A DNA stretch of 64,000 nt. Origin: Isoetes taiwanensis. Lineage: Eukaryota; Streptophyta; Lycopodiopsida; Isoetales; Isoetaceae. How positions within the stretch are numbered: the first letter of the stretch is position 1; every line of letters begins with the position of its first letter. The stretch spans positions 30,119,166 to 30,183,165 of the forward strand of contig JAJEKV010000003.1 of NCBI GenBank assembly GCA_021234155.1, given 5' to 3'. Positions 10,680-22,381 of the stretch are shown here, piece by piece. The notes under the pieces were generated by a model that searched no databases, was not told the origin of the DNA, and saw only the letters and a list, made by a program, of their open reading frames with translations. Both the position numbers and the translations under genes were made by a program.

Positions 10680-12990
10680 TAAAACTTTGGAAAAACTCAA
10701 AATAGAATCTTCTAGAATGACCCAGATGCTCTTGGGCAATCACCTCAATCTAAAGATAGAAAGTTTTTTGGAACTTTGCAAACACTCAAAATAGAATGTT
10801 CTAGAATGTCCCAGATGCTCATGGGCAAGCACCTTAGTCTAAAAATAGCAAGTTTTTTGAGACTTTGCAAACACTCAAAATAAAATGTTCAACATTGTTC
10901 CAGATGTTCATGGGCAAGCAGCTTAGTCTAAAAATACCAAGTTTTCTAAAACTTTGCAAACACTCACAATAGAATATTCTAGAATGTTCCCCCGAATGTT
11001 CCAAATGCTCATGGTTAAGCACCTCAGTAAAAAAATAGCAAGTTTTTTGAAACTATACAAACACTCAAAATAGAATATTCTAGAATGTTGCAAATGCTCT
11101 TGGGTAAGCACCTCAACCTAAAAATAGAATGTGCTAAGATGTTTTATATGCTCAAGTCCTCATCCAAGAATAGAAAGTTTTAAAAGTATGAGTAAGCTCT
11201 CCATGAGTGATGCTTTGGAATTGATAGTAGATGGCAGTAACATGGGTATATATACGAGTAGGCATCAGAATTGGCAACAGGTGGCAGTAACTTTCTCATG
11301 ATTTGTTGAAATTGATAGTAGGTTGCAGTAAGGTTCTCATAGATTGTCAAATGGTTATTGAATAACATCCGATATAGATACTTGGAATTGGCAGTAGGTG
11401 TGATTCAGCTTCTCATGGGTGAGACTTTGGAATTGGTAGTAGGTATAAGTAAGCTCTCAATGGATGATGTTTTCTAATTGGTAGTAATAGGTGTGCGTAG
11501 GCTCCACGTGGGTGATACTTTGCAGTGTAATAGGTGTGAGCCAACTCCTCATATGTCAACTCATGGGCAATGCTTTGGACTTGGTATTAGGTGTGAGTAA
11601 GCTCTTAATTGGCAATAGGTGGTAAGACTTTGGATTCATAATAGATTTAGGTAACTTCCCAATGGGCAATACTTTGGAATCGGTGGTAAGTGTTGATAAT
11701 AAGTGTGTGTGGACTTGCATAGTAGTAGGTGTAAGTAGGCTCCTCATGGACGATACTTTATAATTAATAATATTGTGGTAATATTGAGCAATGGATGCTG
11801 AATAAGATGAGTAAGCTCCTTAAACATATAGGGATTAGTGCATTTGTCCAAGTCGAGGCCAAACTGAGGAATAGTGCCGAAGATGTCCAAACCGAGGCAA
11901 GGCAAGCTCCCCATGGGTATAGATTTGAGTAAACTCCTCATGCATAGGTTGAGCAGTGGATGCTGAGTAAGATGGGTAAGTTCCTTGAGGGCCAAATAAT
12001 TCAAGGATGCTCTAGGATGTTCTAGATGGTTCTATATCTTCTAGAATATCCTAGAATATTCTAGAAGGTCTAAAAATAAAAAGTTTTCTGAAACTTTACA
12101 AATGCTCAAGAATGCTCAAGGATTTTCTAGATGGTTCTAGAATGTCCTAGAATCTTCTAGAATCTTCTAGAATGTTTAAAAATAGAAAGTTTTTTGAAAC
12201 TGTACAAATGCTATAGAATGTTCTAGAATGTTTCAGATGCTCATGGATAAGCACCTCAGTCTAAAAATAGAAAGTACCATAGTCTAAAAATAGAAAGTTT
12301 TCTAAAAGTTTGCAGGAACTCATAATAGAATGTTCTAATAGAATGTTCTAGAATGCTCTTGGGCAAGCACCTCAGTCTAAAAATAGAAAGTTTTGTGAAA
12401 CTTTGCAAACAATTCAAGGATGCTCTAGGATGTTCTAGAATGTCCTGGAATGTCCTAGAATCTTCTAAGATGTCTAAAAGTAGAAAGTTTTTTGAAACTT
12501 TGCAAATGCTCAAAATAGAATGTTCTAGAATGTTCCAAATGCTTATGGGCAAGCACCTCAGTCTAAAAATAGCAGATTTTTGAAAACTTTGCGAACACTC
12601 AAAATATAATATTCTAGAATTTACAAACACTCAAAATAGAATATTCTAGATGCTCCTAGATAAGCATCCCAGTCACAAATACTCACAATAGAATGTTCTA
12701 TAAACTTCCAGATATTCATGGGCACTCAAAATAGAATGTTTTAAGATGTTTCAGATGCTCATAGCCAAGCACCTCAGTCTAAAAAAAGAATGTTGTAGAA
12801 ACTCAAAATAGAATATTTTAGAATGTTCCAGACCTCAGTCTAAAAATAGAAAGTTTTTTGGAACTTGGAAGAGGCTCAAAGTAGAAGGTTTTTGGAAACT
12901 TTACAAACACTCAAAATAGAATGTTCTAGAATGTTTCAAATGCTCATACGGAAGCACCTAAGTCTAAAAATAGTGAATGTAGTAGAGCTG
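10680..12990. repeat. Degenerate tandem array rich in GAA/TTC heat-shock-element-like blocks
   Basis: A unit of roughly 90 bp recurs more than a dozen times. It has the order TCTAAAAATAGAAAGTTTT, then GAAACTTTGCAAACACTC, then AAAATAGAATGTTCTAGAA, then ATGCTCATGGGCAAGCACC. The GAATGTTCTAGAATGTTCC part has alternating GAA and TTC triplets at exact 5-base spacing, the arrangement bound by heat shock factors. Clean four-block runs are at 10,972-10,989 and 12,518-12,535. Three-block versions occur at about 10,794, 11,072, 12,205 and 12,915. Homology between units is by eye. No gene was seen inside. Confidence 0.8.
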
Positions 12991-13335
12991 GCCTCATGGG
13001 TGTAGATGTAATACAGGTCCTCATGTGTGAATATCCTACCCATGATTGATACTCATAGGTGTTACTTTACTAGGGCATGTGTGTATGTGAACTTGCATGG
13101 TAGTAGGTGTGAGTAAACTCCTCATGCATATGGGTGTAGATGTGGTGTGCTCCTCATGCTCCTTATGGGTTGTAATAGGAATATAAAGGTCCTCATGGAT
13201 GTAGATGTGGTATGCGTGCTCATGGTTGTATGTGTGAGTATGCTCCTCATGGGTGGTTGAGCAATGGATGCTTAGTAGCATGGGAAGTTTCTTGAACATA
13301 TATGAGTTGAGCTCCCAATGGTCCCAATGGATGAT
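11180..13335. repeat. Second tandem repeat family, in two blocks
   Basis: In 11,180-11,985 and again in 13,030-13,335 a loose unit of about 50 bp recurs, built from GTAGTAGGTGTGAGTAAGCTCCTCATGG and GATACTTTGGAATTGG-like pieces. The heat-shock-element-like array (to about 12,990) lies between the two blocks. The copies are strongly diverged and no coding frame is credible. Confidence 0.6.
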
Positions 13336-13343
13336 ACGCAAGG

Positions 13344-13370
13344 AAAGGGCCCGGCCGGGCCCTTTTCTAG
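13344..13370 (+). other. 22-bp GC palindrome followed by CTAG (possible Helitron 3' end)
   Basis: Bases 13,344-13,365 form a perfect 22-bp palindrome centred on CCGG. CTAG follows at 13,367-13,370, and the next base is T. Helitrons end in a hairpin close to CTRR and insert 5' of T. The spacing here is shorter than usual and no matching 5' end was found, so the call is weak. Confidence 0.25.
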
Positions 13371-13419
13371 TAGTAGTTAATAAATTAATAGCCTTAAGCT
13401 ATATCACACAAATTAACTG

Positions 13420-14200
13420 TTAAAAAAGCAGTTGCAAAAGAACGTCCACATCATTTGTACCTACCGTGAGATTTAAATCAACAGCTTTATCCAAAAGATC
13501 AACACAGCAACCACATGACTTATTTTTTATCCATGCTAATTGTGCTCTCAAATACAACATTGTAGGTTGTTGCTTTGGGACTTCATAGGTTTCAGAACAA
13601 TCATGCATCCATATTTTAGCATCTTCAAACTTCCTCAGAACAATGGCACACTGAGTTTGGAATCACCCCTACAAGCTTGTTGTAATAAAGGCTGGATACC
13701 TGTACATATGTCGAGTTCCCAAGCGATGCCAGTATGTGGTTTGACAAAGAATTATTTGAAAGATGCAGCAGCTGCAGATGTTGAAGTTCCCCAAGCTCTA
13801 CAGAAATACTTGCATTCAGTGAGTTGTTATGAAGATCAGGAGACCTCAAGAATGTTACATTGTCCATTCCTCTAGGAATTGAGTCATTGAGAAGATTGCC
13901 GGACATATCCCTAAACCAAATTAAAAAAAGAAAAAAGAAAAGAAAAAAAGAAATCACTTCTGTCAATATACAAAGTGAAAAGTCTATTATAGGTCAAACC
14001 TTATAATGATAATGGCCCGCGTTCTAAAATTAGCACCTAAACCTAGAGACTGTAAACGAACTTTATGGGAAGAAATGGAACTTACAATTCTAAAAGGAAC
14101 CTGCATCTTGTAAGCTCTGGTGGTGTAATGCCCTCCACTTCGCAGCCTGAGAGTTTGCAACAGTTCAAGGTCTCCAATGATTGCCGAAATAGTTGTGAAT
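13420..14200 (-). pseudogene. LRR receptor-like remnant, with an adjoining unknown exon
   Basis: On the minus strand, 13,910-13,638 starts after a TTTAG acceptor and reads leucine-rich repeats: MSGNLLNDSIPRGM, LGELQHLQLLHLSNNSLS, YYNKLVGVIPNSV. A second piece at about 14,200-14,093 (LNCCKLSGCEVEGITPPELT) ends at a GTAAGTTCC donor and lies 5' of it. This is the ectodomain style of plant LRR receptor kinases or receptor-like proteins. After GVIPNSVCHCSEEV the frame stops. Another frame continues at 13,608-13,458 (PTMLYLRAQLAWIKNK ... LLDKAVDLNL) up to a GTAGGTAC donor. It looks like a helical-repeat exon of a different gene. No kinase domain follows. I read this as two joined gene fragments. 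Confidence 0.5.
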
Positions 14201-14209
14201 GAGCCTGCC

Positions 14210-17200
14210 CAGTGTCATGTCTTCTAACTTACATCATGTTTTCAAGATGCATGAAAGTGTAACCTTGTCAGCTTCTGGACATTTGTGTTGCATAATAGCA
14301 AACAATGAAGCCCATTTTCGCCATTGCTTTTCTGCTTAGTCCACGGACCTGCTAAATCATGGATGCTTACATATCTTGCATCCTTCATTTCTATGTTCTG
14401 CTACATCTACTTGACAGCCCAAATGAGCATTTTCTCAATGAATTTTCTTGCTTTTACCAACTTGCCAGCCCAACCAGTTTGGACATTCCCGTCTCTCCAA
14501 GTAACACCATAGAAGGAGGAATTTATGACTGGAAAAGGAAGCTTGGTTTAGCCTGCAACTTAACTACCTAAGTAGGATATCATGCAGGCATACATTCGTG
14601 TATAGCAAAAGTTTATGACTGATCGAGAAGGAAGCATGTGAAAACATGTATTTCAACATAAATTATTTGCACATGGAATGCATCGTTGCAAGATAAGCAA
14701 GGTACCATTGAATGCTTAAAGATTTACCTTAACCTCTCTTCACGGATCTGAAGCAGAAAATACAGGAGACCATTAAGCCAGCAAGAACAAATCTTATGCT
14801 CTCTAGAAAACTTGCACAAATAAAACTGTATATAACATGCTACCAGTTCTTTTATCAAAAACTCTGTTCTACTGCAAAGTTTGGTCCTAGCATAATCTCC
14901 TTAAAAATTAGCTCCATAGCTTGCCTGTATTTCCATCGTCATCTACTCTAATCAATTCTGCAAAGAAAAACACAGCATTAAAACATGGTTCTGAGTGCAA
15001 AATAAAGAAGAAAATGAGACATAGAGGTGTCCTAGAAACTTGTGAGAACTTACCTATGTAAGATAAAAGGAAAAGAAGAGAAGCTAGGTCCATTCCATCA
15101 CATTAACCAGGGCTAAAACTGGCAATAATCGTCAAGGAAAACAATTCAAAGCATGGTCATTCTTGCTTTAGCATAGCATTCTTCTCGTGCATCTCTATGT
15201 GTTCAAGAAATGCCACTTCATTGAATTCCCAGCAGTGCATAAACAACCCAATTGCACTCAACCTCTTTCGGCAGAGAAAGCACCAAGCAACGGCATTGCT
15301 TGGATTTATTACTTCTACAAATATTAGGAGTCAAAAAGGAAAAAATAGCCCCAATAGAATGTATAGCTAGATCAAACCCTAGATTCATCAACGTTCCTGC
15401 TCAGACCTAAGAACCCCATTCTGGCATTCAGGAATTGGAAAGGAAAGACGTGCGGATTTGCGAAAAGAAAGAGCCAGAACCGTCGCATCAAATAAAACCA
15501 CCAAAATCAGAGGATGAAAATAAGTGAAGGAAATTCTAACGGTTAAAAGTGCGCACAAATCGTGTAATGAAGGGACGAAAAGAGCTTAAAGAAATCGAAC
15601 GGACAGGATTGCGCACAGACTACCCTCTTATTTCTCCATTAGTATTATACATGGATGACTTGGAAAATAGAACCTATCTTAAAGGTGGTTTTATATATCC
15701 AAATGAGGTGAAAAGTTGGTACTACTCTTAAGGTTGTTTAATCCCAAATTTTGTTACTCTTTGTAAGGTTGTTTTATTGTCATGTTTTTCAATGCATAGT
15801 CGTCTTTTTATATAGTATGATGAGGTTGAAAATAGATACGTATTTCCAAGTGATGAGGTTGAATATAGCCAAGCAAATGGAGAATCCAATAAGATAACAC
15901 AAAATGAATACGAGAGCATTTATAGAGATACATTTTTTAGTTTAAAATTCCATTTCAATATGAGAAAACAGAAAATTACAAAATATGTAGAATTTCAATC
16001 TTCCGAATATCGTAAAGCATCAACACATCCACACGAGTCTTTCCAGAACCAAAGAGATTACTATAGATTTTTGTAGACTGTAGACTTTTGTTGCTTGATC
16101 CAAAGTTAACAAACTTCTGATCCCAGTTGCTTGATCCAAAGTTAACAAACCTCTGCACATAAATGAGCTAGCAACATAATGCACTATACAAGAAGATAGA
16201 CAACTAAAAAAAAATGTTTGTAGAGCATAGAACTTAAATTCTCTCATGTGCAAACATGTAACACTAGTTTTAGACAGCCCCATCCTTAGGCATGTCGCCC
16301 AAACACAAGGGCATGATTGGAAATACTCTGTATAGGCCAAGTGGGAGGCCTTATTTTTCGTGTTTGGAGAATGAGCAGGATCGACATATTCCAGACAAAA
16401 CAAGCATTTCACTATAGAACGTAAAAGCATAATTGAGAGGCTTTTGATACAAGTAACTGAGCAATAGGATTGCTACACCACATGGTGAAAATCTCAGATT
16501 ATTTCTTTAATAATACACTTTTCATGGATGTTCATATAATTTGCTTGGGCTAAAATGGACTCTCTTTTGATTATTTCTATAGTAAGAATTTACGAAGCAA
16601 TTAAAAGCCACAAGCGTTCCTATCTTCCATGAAGTTCCAACCCAAAGCTACAGAAACGTGTCACTCCAACAAAGATCCTGCAGCAAGCAACAATTTTTTG
16701 CCTTGAGAAAAATAGTACTAAAAATTGGTATTATGATTGAGATCTCTCTTTAATGCATAGAATGAAAGAATCTAGATATTAGAGATATGCAAATAGCATC
16801 AGTGCGATTGGCACATTTTATTTTCTATTTAAAATTTAGCAATTTCCTTACAAGCTGGAAGTGCAATGATCTCTGATGAGACAACACATAGTACTCCCAG
16901 GTTTGTCAAAGCACCTCGAATAAGGCCACAAGGAAAATATACATGATAAACCATCTGCAGCAGCATGTCATGAGGGATAACTTGCCTGTATTTTTTCCAT
17001 TCTACTTGTTCTTGGCGGCTGGATCCATGCGGCTGTCTACTTGAGTTGCCTACAAATCACAAATCTATACCAAAAACTCTGTTCCTGGCCGGATTTGCAT
17101 GCCTCATCCAAATCTGCTTTAAAAAAAACATATTCTTGGCCGGATTTGTGATGCCTGGCACATAAATCTGCTTGAAAATCTCTTCCAGGTGTAGGTTGTG

Positions 17201-17285
17201 CCTTGGAATCTCGCCAACATATTTGCACGGGAGTGTAGCAGCAAGATCATTGCCCAAAAAACAATCTTGGACCTGGCTGGTTAAA
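14210..17285. other. No gene recognised
   Basis: This is AT-rich sequence with only short open frames. A 30-base direct duplication (TTGCTTGATCCAAAGTTAAC) is at about 16,091 and 16,126. Nothing else stands out. Confidence 0.5.
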
Positions 17286-17300
17286 GGGGTCATTTACGAC

Positions 17301-17874
17301 AAATAAATGGGCTCGCCCCTCTGGGCTCGCCCATTTATTTGCCGTAATGGGCTCTCACAAGGGTTTAACCCCTTCTTAATTGGAAGGTCCCCGAGAAGGT
17401 CCTAACCGTTGGATCTGGATGAGTTATTAGCCGTAATTAGTTGTCACAGCTAGATAAACAGGCAGCGGCCTGTTTATCATGATAAACAGGCAGTAGTCGT
17501 GATAAACAGGCAGCCGGATGATAAACTGGCAGCACTGCAAGCTTTTGCAACTACAAGCTTCTGCAGCACTACAAGCTTCTGCCCTGCAGTTTGCCTGTGT
17601 AAAGCTTCTGCATAGCTTCTGCATGTGCAAGCTTCTGCAAGCTCCTGTGTGCAGCAAGAAATCTGTGATCACTTTGCCTCAGAGCGCTAAATAAGGTATC
17701 CCGCCACAGAAGCTTGATCCCTGCAGCAAAGAAGCAGAAGCAATATAAGAAGGAGTGAATCAGCAGCAAAATTGCCTCAGACCTCTCGGTTAAAGGGATC
17801 AAACCCCCAGGCTCGCCCATTATGCTGAATAAACAGGCTCACCCATTTATTCAGCTTTATTCAGCGTAATGGGC
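17301..17874. repeat. Pair of related hairpins bracketing a 0.5-kb segment
   Basis: The left hairpin pairs AAATAAATGGGC (17,301-17,312) with GCCCATTTATTT (17,329-17,340). The right hairpin pairs 17,815-17,833 with 17,856-17,874 (19-base arms, one mismatch), ending TTTATTCAGCGTAATGGGC. Both contain GCCCATT and GTAATGGGC, suggesting they are the ends of one small non-autonomous foldback-type element. The interior (17,540-17,650) has about six AAGCTTCTGCA-type repeats. Confidence 0.45.
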
Positions 17875-17946
17875 TTTTTTTGGGATTTTCAAAACGTTAA
17901 TTATCAACGAGGACGTGTGTCATCGACCAGACACATGTTTAAGCCT

Positions 17947-18112
17947 CATCGATAGTCAACGAGACACATGGCATCCATGTGAGCGCCACATTGCATGCAG
18001 ATGGCTCGATGGTTGGCATGGTTAAGCCACATCGATAGTCAACGAGACACATGGCATCCATGTGAGCGCCACATCGCATGCAGATGGCTCGATGGTTGGC
18101 CGCCGCCGACGT
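17947..18112. repeat. Tandem duplication, period 83 bp
   Basis: The block starting CATCGATAGTCAACGAGACAC at 17,947 recurs at 18,030. It runs through CATGGCATCCATGTGAGCG and GCAGATGGCTCGATGGTTGGC with one or two differences, so the duplication is recent. Both copies contain the short palindrome ATGGCATCCAT. Confidence 0.85.
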
Positions 18113-18357
18113 GGCCATCATGGATCATTGATGTCAAGATGTGGATAATGCAATTCCGATTTGCACCAACATCGTCCGACGCAGACTTCGATGAGTCGAC
18201 ATCGCAACTGGCGTCAGTTCTCAACGTCGAACTGACGTAAAAACGCGAAACTGACAGTAAAGAAATTTGTAATTTTTTGTAGCGAACGGATGGTCGTCAA
18301 GACGTCAACACCCATTGGTGGAAGGTAGGGGGTCCATGAGTTAAAAGAGTAAAACTG

Positions 18358-19170
18358 TCATTGGCCATAGGCAGTGGAACCATTGACCTAGTTCTACACC
18401 AAGTAATACATTCTAGCCTTTACAAAGATCATGAATGAAGCTTCAACAAGTTGTGGGAAAATGGGTGGTGGCAGTACGTTGATCAAGAAACTGGATGCTT
18501 CAAAGCATTCATCCTGCAGAACCCCAAGTACGTCTTGAGTATTCTAAGTTGGTGGCTGGACAAAAAATGTGCTGCTTTACAGGCCCTAGTTTACAAACCA
18601 GATGATGCATATGAGGATCTGGACCTAACGCCACGGCAACCATTTTTGGACACTGAAGTAAAGAAGACAATTTATTGCATACGCAAACAACTTGCTTGGA
18701 GGCTTGTCAGAGAACACTTACTGGTAAATCAAATAGAAAACGAATTTGGCAGAGATATGGAGCAAAATAATGTTCCAGTCAATCCAGCAAATGCAGTTAT
18801 GCGTGGGGCTGTTAAGTTTGGTTTCTGCACAGATCTTGTTCTATCAGGAAAATCAAATAAGTAGTATGGAATAGACATGGCAAGACACTTTTGAATATCG
18901 GGATCCGCCAAGCCTCCTGTTTACAGATGACGATGGCTGCAAGAAGATCATGTCTTCCATAAGTATGTGAAGAAAAATCAGTCTGCTGCAAGGAATGCAA
19001 TCATGTCTTCCATAAGTAGGTGAAGAAAATCAGCCCATACCGGTCAGGCCAGAAAAGCTCTACTTTGTAAAATTTGAGGCATCTTAAAAGCGCCTTCATT
19101 TTTGCAAAGGATGTGTAGAATTCTCATCCTTGAGAGCAGCTATAATAGCAACTTTTATGTGCAAGTCTCT
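18358..19170 (+). pseudogene. HSPA12-type Hsp70-like pseudogene, 3' half only
   Basis: The segment aligns by eye with the C-terminal half of the intact gene at 40,401-42,218, from the phosphate-2 region (IGSGTIDLVLHQ) to the final KLYFVKFEAS and on into the 3' flank (GTGTAGAATTCT). A readable piece at 18,451-18,864 keeps FILQNPKY, WWLDKKC, PDDAYEDLD, DTEVKKTI and VMRGAVKFGFC. It has lost two inner blocks, one after DKKC and one that removes LLVVGGLSEN, the adenosine-contact motif. Frames are broken before 18,451, and a TAG follows at about 18,862. The second deletion is flanked by a short CTTGCTTG repeat in the parent gene. It has no 5' half, poly(A) or visible target duplication, so segmental duplication is as likely as retroposition. 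Confidence 0.85.
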
Positions 19171-19561
19171 CTCTTCTTTTCTGTAGTTGTTACTGTACCT
19201 TGTTACCAGAAATTCCCAGGTGCTAAAGACTCAAAATGCATTGCAGTTTTTAAAGAGCGACAGCCTCACAATATGAGCTTAAGTTGCTAAAAGGAAACCT
19301 ATGTTTCTCATGGGCAAAGTAATATGTAACTTGATAGCCATCTGGAAACAAATGCCATATTACATGGAATTGAAAGGAGATTACAATTTGGCTCCCTATT
19401 CCTTATATGAACCACTTTAGTTTTTTACTTTGACCTTCTTCTTTGGATTCCCCCCCGATAGCAACACATAGCAATAAAATCCGACCATTGCTCCACTGCC
19501 AAAATGATTGGGCAAGCAGGGTCAGCAATTGCCAATATCTGCATACCAGAGCCTTAATGTT

Positions 19562-20938
19562 CATAACAAATACCTGGAAAGAACTACAGCTGCTACAGGA
19601 AACGAAGGGACCTGTGAAATATGATACGTAAGTTTAACTCCATATTTAGATATATGTAAATTGGCGAGATCTTATCTACCTTGAAGAATCTCCGAATTCC
19701 AATCCCAGCAACTAGAGCAGCTATTCCTGCATATGACATAGCGTAAGGCCACATAATCTTTAGATTGAAATTGTTCCAACGACGTTACCTGCTTGGCTTT
19801 GTATAAAAGGCGTGCAAGACTTCTCTTGCTTCCAAACATTCAAACTTGAGAAGCCCAAAGCTAAAATGGCCACTCCCACAATTCCAATTCCAAGAGCAGA
19901 ACGTGCACGAGTAATAATAAACCCAAGTAAACCTCCGGCAAAAAGAATGCCACCTGATCAAATGTTTCCAGACAGGCAAAGTTATTGACGTATTATTAAG
20001 CATAGCTGATCATTACGGGGCATATATTCAAATTTCAGACTATATGTCGAAATAAGTTAATTCAAAGCACTAGTGGCAAAACACTCAAACAAGAGTGACA
20101 AAACGTAAATAATAATACATTTTGATGGAAGTCCAGTTCCTAAGAAATTTAGTTATGCGCATATAGATGGTACAAGGATGAAGTGTACCATATGGTATTC
20201 CAAGACAGAAATCATGGATTTTCGCTGTCTTGGTAGTCTGAGCTGCTGTATGAATGGAATCTTTAGTGTCAAAGGAATTCAATCCATCATTTTCTTTAGT
20301 CTCTTTAGACATCTCCGCAATTTTTTGATCATTGTTACTGCTCCATTCTCTAGAATTGACATCCACCATCCCCTTAAGAAATATGAAGATCTTGTGTTAG
20401 CCTGTAATTCATTTCCAATATGCACAGCACAATAAATCACAAGAACTTACTAAACTATAAAATGCAGCTGTAAATTAGTTTCCACAGAGTAATAACAGAA
20501 CTTTATTAACTTGGTGGAAATCACTACACTTCCCTGGAGACTTTGCCCATAAGCGAAGAGACCACTATACCAGACCAAATTACTAGATCTGGAATAAATT
20601 TCTACTGCTAGTTCCCAGATCTCTAGAAGCTTTTGCGAAGTTAACTCTAAGGGAAGCAATTCAGCTTAACCTAATTGACATACCTGTACTCCAACAGCTT
20701 CCTCGGAAGAAGCTGAAGCCGTCAATTTAGGCAAAAATTGTAATCTGCGTCTCCTGCGAGTAGATGCAGCAGGAGAAAAAGAATAACAGGAGCATAAGGC
20801 ATGCGTTGATTCCAGGAAAGAATTACCACAATACACTCGAAGCGATCTCGGCGATAATGATAATCCTCCAAAAACTGGATTCCCAATTGATGAGCTGTCC
20901 ACAGAAAGTGTGCCCACAAGCTTGCTTACAGTTGCCAT
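19562..20938 (-). CDS. FAX1: FATTY ACID EXPORT 1-like (Tmem14 family), chloroplast inner envelope
   Basis: There are five minus-strand exons: 20,938-20,684; 20,372-20,189; 19,953-19,789; 19,726-19,680; and about 19,612-19,562. All introns are GT-AG and all phases agree, giving about 233 residues, close to the plant FAX1 length. Exon 1 is a Ser/Arg-rich transit peptide (MATVSKLVGTLSVDSSS ... STRRRRR). Exon 2 is a charged stretch ending KIHDFCLGIPYG. The Tmem14 core follows: GGILFAGGLLGFIITR, ALGIGIVGVAILALGFSSLNVW, a QSQAGIAALVAG helix and a short final helix ending RYLL. KIHDFCxGIPYGG and the WKQxKSxxPFIxxQA pattern are typical of FAX1, which moves newly made fatty acids out of the plastid. 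The reading frame is complete with no damage. The start is the first ATG of the transit peptide. The promoter side is 20,939-21,180. Confidence 0.85.
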
Positions 20939-21179
20939 AGCTTGTTCCTCTGTTAAGCTCTACCATGCTGACGAAGTCCCAAGTTATTTTGCTCTAGTTA
21001 TCATGCTTCCTGGGCCGTTGATCTTTACTATCAGACCTGCTTTGCTGGCAGAGGCAGGGCCATGGATTTGATATTGTTGATTTAAAAATACATCTATGAG
21101 GACGTTAGAATATTCGTTGCACCATCATATGCCATTGCCAAAAAGCACAGGGCAAAACAGGGCCCCTCTCTGGCGATGG

Positions 21180-21536
21180 TTGAATGTGAACCCAGCCTTA
21201 GGGGTGTAGCAAATAACGTAAAAACAGGGTAGGCGCAATTCTGCCGTGTCCACCAGTCATACGCTGACAGGTGGCACGTCTTCTTTTAAAGAATGTTGGA
21301 CGCTTTTTTTTTTGTGATGGGCGGTGGAGTTTTTACTGTGCATTTTGCCGTCAAACACTGTTCTCACCCGACAGAATCGCGTTCAACATAACTTTCACCC
21401 AATATTCTTGCCTTTTTTCACTGCACAGAATCGCCCCTACCCTGTTTTCACGTTTCAATTCAAGAAGCACCCCAGGGCTTAAATTCCGAGGTGTCAGCTT
21501 CCACCCCCGGAATTTAAGCCCTGGGGTGCTTCTTGT
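21180..21536. repeat. Foldback element with a 28-bp perfect inner hairpin
   Basis: Bases 21,461-21,488 (CAAGAAGCACCCCAGGGCTT ...) pair perfectly with 21,508-21,535 across a 19-nt loop. A longer imperfect inverted pair lies outside it: 21,217-21,245 (AACGTAAAAACAGGGTAGGC) against 21,426-21,452 (CCTACCCTGTTTTCACG). The structure suggests a small MITE-like or hairpin-forming insertion upstream of the FAX1-like gene. No target duplication could be assigned. Confidence 0.6.
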
Positions 21537-21544
21537 ATAGAGAT

Positions 21545-22200
21545 TTAATGGGCCGACTAGCATTGGTACCTAGTTGTTTATTTCTTCATCAGCTAGGAGC
21601 TTGGTTCGGAAAATATCAAGGTTAATAAAGAGCATTTGTCCGTTTAAAATTGAAAATTTATATGGGCCTGTCTGTGTTTGGTTTAAAATCCATGGATTTG
21701 GTTCAAAATCAACGTAAAATAAACCACCTTCTATTTTTTTGGCGAATTCTTCACGAGTACCCCATTAACAAAAAGAAGGAAAGAAGCAGTGCCTTGCTGT
21801 GCAAGTTTGAAGAAACGACATTGCGTTTTGCAGAGTAAGCTAGTTGATGCATTTATTGAATATTGATGTGCTTCAAAAAGTGCACAAGCTACATGACCAT
21901 CTTCATATTCTCTCAAATGTTTCGGTGATGCTTATACAGTAGGATCAGATACGCTCCTCTCATCTAGATTGCATTTTTTTGCTTGTTGAGCCTCCAAATT
22001 GCAGTAAATATTTGTACCTAGTTGTTTCTTTCTTTATTAGTCCTTGTGCCGACTAGCATTAATACCTACTTGTTTCTTTCTCCTTAGCTAAGAGTTTAGG
22101 GCCGACTAGCATTAGCACCTTCATTAGCTGGGAGTTCTATGTAGAGCATTAGTATCTAATGGTTTCTTTGAGTTTTATATGTAGGGCATTAGTTCCAGTT
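21545..22200. repeat. Dispersed short direct repeats (GCCGACTAGCATTA type)
   Basis: GGCCGACTAGCATT followed by ACCTAGTTGTTTCTTTCT and TTAGCTAGGAGTT-like text occurs at about 21,551, 22,015-22,080 and 22,100, and in worn form to 22,190. Similar ACCTAG-containing repeats continue at 24,465-24,760, on the far side of the LINE insertion. The LINE therefore appears to have landed inside a repeat tract. Confidence 0.5.
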
Positions 22201-22381
22201 TGTCCCCGATGGTTCCATCTATGCCCGATCTGGGTTGTACCTCGTTGAAACCTAGTGAGGTTTTTTTTTTTTGAAGGACGTGAGGCTCTTTTTATTGACA
22301 AGAACAAAGGCACAATACACAATGCACAGACAGGAATAAACCCTAGTGGATAGGCTGACCCAACTAGGCAAAAACACCCGT

